64,000 nt of DNA. It comes from Fomes fomentarius (Eukaryota > Basidiomycota > Agaricomycetes > Polyporales > Polyporaceae). The stretch spans positions 2,251,836 to 2,315,835 of the forward strand of contig JABYQN010000011.1 of assembly GCA_022606135.1 (NCBI GenBank), read 5' to 3'. Each line of letters begins with the position of its first letter. Position 1 is the stretch's first letter. A program made the position numbers and the translations under genes. The notes under the pieces are model-generated. The model ran no database searches, was not told the DNA's origin, and saw only the letters and a program-made list of their open reading frames with translations. Shown here piece after piece: positions 57,101 to 64,000 of the stretch.

Positions 57101-59930
57101 GAGTGGATACTCTGCGGTATGGTGTTACGGACCGGGCGTCTACTGGTCTGGCAGAGGACTATATCGGTCCTTTCTTCACTACCTCTGTTAAATGGCACCA
57201 TGTGCTACGTCTAGTGCCTGGTAAGCTTGACTTCTGTCACTGCTATCACTTATACTTATGCTGATATAAAATAGGCGGACAGCGTCTTCAGTTGGCTGAC
57301 ACTACAAGGGATAAGTACACAGCACCGCCTCCCCGTTCCCTCCTCTCTCAAGTAAAACAAGAAGAGGTGGACCTCGTAGCCTCTGCTGTGTGGGAGAAGA
57401 TCGAGCCTCGACTGACTGCAATGGAGAAGAAGCTTGAAGAAGTCGCCACAACTCGAGGGTTGCAAGACATGTTTGCACAGCTGCAGCAGATGTGGGCTAC
57501 GGGACAGCCTAAGACTTCTCCTCCACGCTCCGCTAACAATGGTATGTATTTATCAGACTGCATACGTGTTTTACTCTAATAATATGCACAGACCACAACA
57601 TCGATGACCTATATGCGGATCCTAACGTTCATACTCCACCTCCTATCCCACAGCCCGCCTCATCCTCTTCTACTTCTGCTATACACCATCAACTACAACC
57701 ACAATCACCACCTCGCCCTGCTTTGCGTGTCACCCTGCCACCTATAATCGTGTCGAATCCCTCTCCTCCTGTGCCTTCTCCTATTGTGCCGCCACCAGCA
57801 AGAGGTGAGTGTCTATTATATCATTGAGAGCTCTGCTGACTATATCTGTATAATAGTGCCTTCAGAGGATGAAGCATTGCAAGGACTCCGCACAGTTCTG
57901 GCTAATCCTCATGCACAATGGCGGAACGAAGGACAGAAGCTAGCTGTAATGGCCGGGCTCCAGTGGCAAAGCGACGTTGTTGTTATTCTGCCCACTGGGT
58001 CTGGGAAGAGTGCAATTGTCGCAACCATTGCGCAAGTGGAAGTTAACAGAATCACAGCTGTGCTTTGTCCCCTTCGTTCACTGCTTCAAGACTGGCACCG
58101 GCGACTCGAGGCGCTCCGCATTCCCCATACTCTCTTTGACTCTGCGCACCCTGAGATTAATGACCAACACTCGCTGGTTCTTGTCTCCCTTGACTTGTCT
58201 ACCACTGATATGTGGAGGCAAGCAGTTGCAAAACTGCGAGCCGACATCCCTCTCTGCCGAATTGTCATCGACGAGGCGCACTTGGTGTTGACTGAAGGGG
58301 AGTACAGGCAGGTTATGAGTCGGGTCAAGGAGTTGCGTCTTCTCAATGTCCAAATCATGCTCTTGTCTGCCACGATTGCTCCTATCTCCATTCCCTCCCT
58401 TTCCACGACCTTCAACTTGTCATCCAAGGTGGAGATTATCCGTGCTACCTCCAACCGGCCCGAGCTCCACTTTATGCCACTGGTAAAGAAGCCATGTGTC
58501 GATGCAAAGGTGTGTATTGCATGTTTAGATTGTGCATATAACTCTAACAAATATATGAACAGACCGCTAAAACAATTGCAGCTGAAGTGCTACTGCCTTT
58601 GCAGTTGAAGCGCTGTGATTCCAAGAGTCGTGCATTGGTCTTTGTGCAGCGCATCGCAGATGGCAAAACTCTGGCAAAGGCGCTAAACTGTGGCTTCTAT
58701 CGTGGCTCAAGTGACCGTGATTTCACCCCCAAGCAAAGGGATGCTACTGCCCTGCGCTGGTGGAATGGAGTCGAGATTGAAGATAAAGTCATGGTGGCTA
58801 CAGATGCTTTTGGCCCTGGGAACGACTATCCCCATGTGCGCTGGGTGTACTTTGTGGGAGTACCCCGTGGAGTGGTGGACTTTCTGCAAATGGCAGGGCG
58901 TGGAGGTCGCGATGGTGACAAGGCAACAATCCAGATCTACATCCTCACTCAAGCTGGATTGCCATCAATCACGGGAACTGGTGAGACCGCTCGACACCTT
59001 GGCACTTCGTCCTTTCAGCCAGTGTTGAAAGACTCTGAGCGGATGTGCTGGCGACGTCTATTCACCAAGTTCCTAGATGGAGTGGAGCTTAGCTGTTTGG
59101 ACAGCGAGGTGGATTGGAGGTGCCCGTGTTGCGCTAAACTGTCCAATGGTTCGATTCCTTCACAATGGTTCCAACTCACGAACGGTAGACCTACCTCTGT
59201 GGTCCCTACTCTCCCTCCTGCACGTCTCCTCCCCTCTACTACTGCACTGTCTCCTCAAGTCGGTGCAGTGCGAGCACGTGCCCCTTCCACCTCCTTTGCC
59301 TTGGATTTTGATACCATTCGGGCGTCTACTTCAGCTGGTGCATCGCTGCGTGGTTCTGCATTCTTGGAACCTGTACAGGCAGCCAAGCGGGCAAAGTTGG
59401 ATAGAGAATCTGCTCTAGATCCTTTGGTCAAGCGGTATCAGGCAGCCGCAGACAAGTTCTCTGGTCATTGTGCTATATGCATGATGGCTGGTGGAACTTG
59501 GCAAGCTACAGGCAGCCACAACCTACTGCAATGTCCTAGCATGCAGGCACTGCTGACGGAGACCAAGTTCAACCCTCTGCGGACTGCTGGCCAATACTTG
59601 GATTGGAGAAGGGCGTTGCGGTATCCAGGGTCAGTTGGTGCTTGCTTCAAGTGTCATATGCCATTCCTACAAGATCGGTTGCATCCTGCGAAGGTTGGAA
59701 AGGAGTCAAACTGTCCAGCTGGATGGTTGGATATGGTTGGACCTATGGTGTATTGGGGATACTTTGATGATGGGGTGCGAGAAGCAGGAGAGCAGCATTT
59801 TAGAGTGAGGTGGGGGAATGATGTGGCATTTGGGGCATGGTTGATGCGAAAGGAGAAGAATGAGCAGTATGCTAATATGGCACGGTTCTGGTTATGGCTA
59901 GTAGAGTTTTGGGTTAGTACGCATACTTAG
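54118..59930 (+). CDS. Telomere-linked RecQ-like helicase with OrsD-like N-terminus
   Basis: Nine exons (54118-54485, 54618-54720, 54775-55526, 55577-55970, 56020-57220, 57275-57541, 57592-57804, 57857-58509, 58563-59930) give 1772 residues. The N-terminus has a CSYC...HQREC finger-like motif. Residues about 165-300 contain LICLACQAVVLPSHIQGHLS, like the OrsD/DUF3505 domain, and a second Cys pair (ECPVC). The middle (about 540-940) has GAPGRTTELTG and AGHSHRVDTLRYGV. A predicted coiled coil and a Pro/Ser linker follow. The helicase shows LPTGSGKS (about 1145), IDEAH (1238), LLSATI, ATDAFGPGNDYPHVRWV and QMAGRGGRDG (1426), and then Cys-rich CPCC, CAIC and CFKCH motifs. Such genes sit beside telomeres in many fungi and are thought to aid end maintenance or spread. 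Exon 2 uses acceptor CTCTCCCAG at 54617, because the nearer TAG at 54543 leads to an early stop. Confidence 0.88.
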
Positions 59931-59984
59931 GAACAGTATAAAACATGTGGCTGTGGTACCATAGGCACTCCAGTGATGGACATG

Positions 59985-60480
59985 GTAGCCACAGTTTGTG
60001 TGATCGTAACGGTGGTAATTACATGCTATACTGATTGTTTGTTAAGGAGTTATAAGCAATACAAGGTGGTGCTCAAGCGCGGGAAAAGATGCTAAAAGGG
60101 GCAGCTGGCCGGAGTTGGCGCCAAAATCACGAAAAAAGCGCCCAAAAGGTCGGGTCACGCGAATTTTGACATTTGTGGATTTTGTAGCCACAGTCAATGC
60201 GATCCTAATGGTGCTAGTAAGAAGGCATACTGATGATTAGTTATGGAGTTACAGCCAATACAAACATGCCCAAATGCGGAAGGAAGCGCGCTAAAAAGGG
60301 CAATTGGCCGGATCTGGCGCCAAAATCACGAAACAAGCGCCCAAAAGGTCGGGTCACGCGAATTTTGACATTTGTGGTTTTTGTAGCCACAGTCAATGCG
60401 GTTCTAATGGTGCTAGTAAGAAGGCATACTGATGATTAGTTAAGGAGTTATAAGCGATACAAGATGGCGCTTAAGCGCGG
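59985..60480 (+). repeat. About 198-bp tandem repeat, 2.5 units
   Basis: Units share GTAGCCACAGTC-ATGCG, TAATGGTGCTAGTAAGAAGG and GATGATTAGTTAAGGAGTTA, with landmarks at 59988, 60184 and 60383 (spacings 196 and 199). Each has TTGGCGCCAAAATCACG or TCTGGCGCCAAAATCACG and GCGCCCAAAAGGTCGGGTCA. The same family returns at 63.1-63.7 kb. Confidence 0.9.
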
Positions 60481-60560
60481 GAAAAGGCGCCAAACAAGGC
60501 AGGTTGCCGCCACATGGGTGGCTGTGCTTTGGGCGTCTATTTTCAAACTCCGATTGAACT

Positions 60561-60570
60561 CGTATATATA
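60561..60570 (+). promoter_or_regulatory. Stand-alone TATA box before hairpin-repeat tract
   Basis: CGTATATATAGGGC matches the TATA boxes of the two helicase copies but is not followed by a helicase frame. The next 550 bp hold the hairpin repeats instead, which suggests a separate transcript. Confidence 0.5.
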
Positions 60571-60589
60571 GGGCTACTGGGCCCCGGGA

Positions 60590-61139
60590 TTTCCCACCCT
60601 CTCTTGACCTCGAACCACCACCTTCCTTTTTGGGTGCTCCCACACATTTTAGCCGAGTGCACTGTTAAGTGCATGTGAGGTGTCTGCAGAGAGCGTACTC
60701 TCTGTGGCGGCTTACACTTGGCTTCTGCTGAGTGCACTGTTAAGTGCATGTGAGGTGTCCATGGAGGGCGTACCCTCCATGGCGGCTTGCACTCAGCTGT
60801 GGGTCGCTGAGTGCACTGTTAAGTGCATGCAAGGTGTCCGTGGAGGGTGTACCCTCTGTGGCGGCTTGCACTCAGCTGGAGGTGGGCTTTGACAGGGGTG
60901 AGGGCCACGCCGTCCCTCTGGGACGGATAGCGTCTTGCCATACCTATCTCGGTCTCAGGACCGTTGGTTTGTGCAAGGCTTGCCCGCACCTCTGTTGCCC
61001 CATGAGAGGGCCATTGACCTCTGTTGATGCGTGAGAGGCCACCATTACGATGCCATCCCCCGTTGACCCGTTGCGTATTTCGGAGACCACCCGTTGTGTG
61101 GACTAGGGATGGTTGTAGTGGTGGTCCGCACCAGAGGTC
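60590..61139 (+). ncRNA. Candidate structured non-coding transcript (tandem hairpins)
   Basis: Downstream of the TATA box at 60561 lie three tandem hairpin units (60655-60881), a perfect 7-bp stem (CCGTCCC-TCT-GGGACGG at 60910-60926), and 200 bp of unique sequence ending at the palindromic module. Open frames across it (70-96 codons) look incidental and change with each repeat. Stem sequence changes in parallel between units, which argues for function as folded RNA (or folded DNA). No known RNA family is recognised, and the 3' end is unknown. Confidence 0.4.
60655..60881 (+). repeat. Three tandem 75-79 bp hairpin units
   Basis: Units start at 60655, 60730 and 60809, each with GAGTGCACTGTTAAGTGCAT. 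Inside each unit an inner stem forms: CAGAGAG/CTCTCTG (unit 1), CCATGGAGGG/CCCTCCATGG (unit 2), and CCGTGGAGGG/CCCTCTGTGG with wobble pairs (unit 3), around CGTA or TGTA loops. Units 2 and 3 close with an outer stem, GAGTGCA pairing with TGCACTC. Confidence 0.9.
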
Positions 61140-61345
61140 CCTAACACTATGAAGCCGGCATTATGCCCCATAATGCCGTTAGCGCCTGCCCACTTTGGCG
61201 CCTGCCCACCTTAGCGCCTGCCCACTTTGCCGCCTGCCCACTTTGGCGCCGAGTCTTTTCAGTGCCACCGTGTCACTTTGACGTCATCTAGGTGCCACCT
61301 GGTTGCTGTAGCGCTACCTGGTCACTCTGGCGCTGCCTGGTCTAG
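61140..61345 (+). repeat. Palindromic module plus GCGC array before second helicase copy
   Basis: CCTAACACTATGAAGCC and the palindrome (61157-61177) are followed by degenerate GCGCCTGCCCACTTTG repeats. They parallel the array at 53.53-53.98 kb but have CCCAC in place of GGTCA in most units, and only about two TTTGGCGC matches. Confidence 0.85.
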
Positions 61346-61375
61346 ATGCATCATAAACAAGCACAAACATCCTGT

Positions 61376-61388
61376 CAGTATATATAGC
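61376..61388 (+). promoter_or_regulatory. TATA box of the truncated helicase copy
   Basis: AGTATATATAGC lies about 85 bp before the ATG at 61467, as in the full-length copy. The promoter therefore looks intact although the gene is not. Confidence 0.7.
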
Positions 61389-61466
61389 GTCCCAATTTGA
61401 AATTTGCTTCTTGATCTTCTGTCATCATCATCTCATCGCTGATTACTCAAGTGCTCCTCTCTTGCT

Positions 61467-62630
61467 ATGGCTGTCTGCTCCTACTGCCAAATCACCTATA
61501 CAAATGCACAATCTCGTCATCAGAGAGAGTGCCCTAAATTCATTTTCCCGATTCATCAGTATCCACACACTAAACAAGGTCCCACTACTATGGTGGAAAG
61601 AGATGGGACAGATAGAATCATTTGTAGATGTGTAGACTCAGAGGGTATCGTGTGTGCTGGTACATTCAAAAACCACAGAGCTCTTTGGGATCATTTTAAG
61701 AATTTTCCGACCCGTACCTGGCTGGTGTGTCAGAATATTTCAATTGGATATCTGTCATCTAATTGGACCATTAGATCCCTCCATCAGCTACAGCACCTAA
61801 CCCTTCAGAAGAGGAAGGGAATATTCCCGCTCAAGTAAGTGTCATATACATTTAATTCATTTATTTCTCCGCTGATATTCTGTGGCCTTTAGGAAGTACC
61901 CGGCTCTCCTATGCAGCAAGACCTCCACGTCTCCTGCTCCATGTTAAATGAGGCTGTCTCTCCCAGCCTTTCTGCTCAACTGGGCTCATCTCCCCGATCT
62001 CAGTCGTCCCATATGTCTGTAGATCCTGCTCCTTTCCAACTAAATGAGCAGGTAGCACCGGTCCCAGAGGTATGTGATATTCTACTATATATTACATAGA
62101 CTCTGTTCTAATGATTATTCTAGCTGTATGACTTGGACGGAGAACCTCTTGCAGCGTGGGGTTTTCTGATCAATCGTCGTCTCAAGGCCTTGATTTGCCT
62201 TGCTTGTCAAGCTGTCGTTCTGCCCTCGCACATTCAAGGTCATCTCAGCCAGCAACACAAATGGTTCAAAGCTCGTATCGACATGCAAGTGATCGACCAG
62301 GCTGTGGCTACAGAGGGCATTTGTGAAGACTGGCCAGCCATCCCTGCTGCTACGCCTCTTCAATTCCAAGGTCTCTCCCTTCTTACTGGCTACGAGTGTC
62401 CGGTGTGCACTGTGATACACCCTGGCTTCAAGTCTCTCCAAAACCATGCTCGACAGTCTCATTCAGTCACCTTGCCATCATCCAACGGGCGCTACCAGAT
62501 TTGTGATTGCCAGCAGCTCAGCAAGCACCCTGCAGCACGCTCATGGTTTCCTGTCCACCGTTATGCCCCTCCGCCAGTCACTTCCTTCTCCCCCTATCTC
62601 TCAACACTGAGGGAACAGCTCGACATCCCT
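61467..62630 (+). pseudogene. Truncated second copy of the telomere-linked helicase gene
   Basis: Exon 1 (61467-61834), intron 1 and exons 2-3 repeat the full gene at 54118, but homology stops dead after LREQLDIP at 62630, where the palindromic module begins. All helicase motifs are lost. The open frame continues 77 codons into repeat DNA and ends at 62861. Divergence is patchy: the first 40 codons differ often (MAVCSYCQITYTNAQSRHQ versus MALCSYCKATYDKSPSHHQ), whereas intron 1 and exon 3 are almost identical. The truncated product would keep the N-terminal finger and OrsD-like region only. Confidence 0.9.
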
Positions 62631-62644
62631 AACAGTATGAAGCC

Positions 62645-62665
62645 GGCATTATGCCCCATAATGCT
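62645..62665. repeat. Palindromic junction module (one arm base changed)
   Basis: The leader AACAGTATGAAGCC abuts the broken helicase exon. The right arm ends CATAATGCT instead of CATAATGCC. Confidence 0.85.
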
Positions 62666-62975
62666 GGCCCTCACCTGGTCCTCAGGTGGCCTTTTCCATT
62701 TTGTGACTGAACCGTCAACTGTGCCACTGAGGGCCAGTGGGGACTTGTTTAGAGGTCATCAAGGGCTTTCTGACGATATAGGTTATGTGGCTGTGCGGTG
62801 CGATTCCACCAAGATAGCCTGGCCCTCACCTGGTCCTCAGGTGGCCTTTTCCATTTTGTGACTGAACCATTAACTGTGGCACTGAGGGCAAGGGGAGACT
62901 GTTATAGAGGGAATCAAGAGCTTTCCAACGGTATAGGTTATGTGGCTGTACAGTATGATTCCGCTGAGTTATGTT
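62665..62975 (+). repeat. 155-bp tandem duplication
   Basis: Units begin TGGCCCTCACCTGGTCCTCA at 62665 and 62820, and a third beginning (TTGCCCTCACC) follows at about 62972. The inner block TTTTGTGACTGAACC ... TATAGGTTATGTGGCTGT is shared with the elements at 53.3 kb and (inverted) 50.9 kb. Confidence 0.88.
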
Positions 62976-63004
62976 TGCCCTCACCTTGCCCTCACCTTGC
63001 CTTT

Positions 63005-63680
63005 TCTAATTTAGGAGCACTTAAATGCGGGAAAAGGCGCTAAATATGGCAGGCTGCCAAATTTGGCGCTGATAAAGGGAAAAAAGCGCCCAAAAGGTCG
63101 GGTCACGTAAATTTTGACTTTTGTGCTTTTTGTAGCCACAGTCTATGCAGTTCTAATGGTGGTAGTTACAAGCCATACTGATTGTTAGTTAAGGAGTTAC
63201 ATCCAATACAAGGTTGCCCAAATGCGGAAATAGGGCGCTAAAAATGGCAGCTTGCCAGATTTGGCGCTGAAATTGCAGAAAAAGCGCCCACAAGGCAGGG
63301 TCACGGAAATTTTGACTTTTGTGCTTTTTGTAGCCATGGTCAGTACAATTGTAATGGTGGTAGTAAGAAGGAATAGTGATGATTAGTTAAGAAGTTATAA
63401 GCAATAGAAGGTGGCGCTTAAGCGCGGGAAAAGGCGCTGAAAAAGGGGAAAAAGCGCCCAAAAGGTAGGGTCAAGTGAATTTTAATATTTGTGTATTTTG
63501 TAGGCAGGGTGTGTAGGGTTGTAATGGTGGTAATTGGAAGGTACAGGGATGATTAGTTAAGAAGTTATAGGGAGTAGAAGAATGGGGAAATAGGGAAATA
63601 GGGAAATTTGTAAGGAGAGTGTGTAATATTGTAAGAGTGGTAATGAGTTGGTGTAGTGGTGATTAGTTGAGGGTTATAGG
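63005..63680 (+). repeat. About 198-bp tandem repeat, decaying toward the telomere
   Basis: GTAGCCA...GATTAGTTAAG landmarks occur at 63132, 63330, 63501 and 63610 (spacings 198, 171, 109). Units shorten and become G+T rich as they approach the telomere, losing the GGCGC segments. Confidence 0.85.
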
Positions 63681-63856
63681 GAGTAGATATATGGAAAAAT
63701 GGGGAAGGATTTTGAAGGTTGATTGTGGTAGTTTGATGATTGGTGGTGGTGGTGTTTGATTTGTTGAATATATGGTGTATTGGGGATAGGATTTGAATAG
63801 GATGATTGAGTTGGGAGATATAAGGGAGAAGGAAAGAAAGAAATGCGTGTAAGTTG

Positions 63857-64000
63857 TTAGGGTTAGGGTTAGGGTTAGGGTTAGGGTTAGGGTTAGGGTT
63901 AGGGTTAGGGTTAGGGTTAGGGTTAGGGTTAGGGTTAGGGTTAGGGTTAGGGTTAGGGTTAGGGTTAGGGTTAGGGTTAGGGTTAGGGTTAGGTTAGGGT
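63857..64000 (+). repeat. Telomere, (TTAGGG)n
   Basis: About 24 consecutive TTAGGG units end the window. One five-base unit (TTAGG) occurs at about 63990. The G-rich strand runs 5' to 3' outward, so this is a right chromosome end. The 180 bp before it are G+T-rich degenerate sequence. Confidence 0.99.

Noticed and set aside
59145..59165. GGTTCGATTCC, a tRNA B-box-like string
   Set aside because: It lies inside the last exon of the helicase gene, in frame, without any cloverleaf around it.
51048..62665. CRISPR-like array from repeated palindromes
   Set aside because: Copies are few, unevenly spaced by hundreds to thousands of bases, and the genome is eukaryotic; spacing does not fit repeat-spacer units.

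Overview
This window is the right end of a fungal chromosome. It finishes in an uninterrupted TTAGGG array from 63857 to 64000, read in the orientation of a right-hand telomere. The genes are typical of a filamentous basidiomycete, probably Agaricomycetes. They are intron-dense, with introns of about 50-65 bp, GTRNGT donors, YAG acceptors and CTAAC-like branch sites. They include an NFX1-type helicase, a kinase-like protein of the kind expanded in basidiomycetes, and a telomere-linked RecQ-type helicase. I cannot name the species.

Layout. (1) 1-6568, minus strand: one 22-exon gene for a CCCH-finger / SF1-helicase / NF-X1-finger protein (ZNFX1-like), whose C-terminus runs off the left edge. 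Two single-base deficits in G runs are the only breaks in an otherwise perfectly phased model. (2) 8450-9158: a small ASCH/PUA-like gene, convergent with a decayed minus-strand gene (9208-10170) that carries a KMSKS-like motif, a nonsense codon, frameshifts and a 16-bp duplication. (3) 10.26-20.47 kb and 40.88-50.83 kb: the two arms of a giant (about 10 kb) inverted repeat around a 20-kb spacer, with no convincing protein gene in either arm. (4) The spacer holds an intact four-exon gene (20828-23067) that fuses a PD-(D/E)XK-nuclease-like region to a protein-kinase-like domain. It also holds a third, older and direct copy of the arm sequence (from about 24.35 kb to at least 28.47 kb), and a conserved two-exon basidiomycete gene of unknown function (37279-38453). 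(5) 50.84-53.56 kb: a beheaded fungal transcription-factor gene between inverted copies of a subtelomeric element. (6) 53.5-64.0 kb: the subtelomere proper. It contains one full telomere-linked helicase gene (54118-59930, nine exons, about 1772 aa), a truncated second copy (61467-62630), TATA boxes, arrays of TTTGGCGC motifs, several tandem-repeat families, a palindromic module that recurs at rearrangement junctions, and a TATA-headed tract of three tandem hairpin units that looks like a structured-RNA locus.

How it fits together. The left 9 kb is ordinary chromosome arm. From about 9.2 kb outward the sequence becomes duplicated, inverted and pseudogenised, as expected of a recombining subtelomere. 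The helicase gene and its repeat cassettes form the distal block next to the telomere. The strongest candidates for something not yet described are the hairpin-repeat locus (60.56-61.14 kb), the palindromic junction module, and the nuclease-kinase fusion inside the giant palindrome. Exon limits come from reading splice signals and codon phase by eye, and similarity calls are from recognition of motifs, not from searches.
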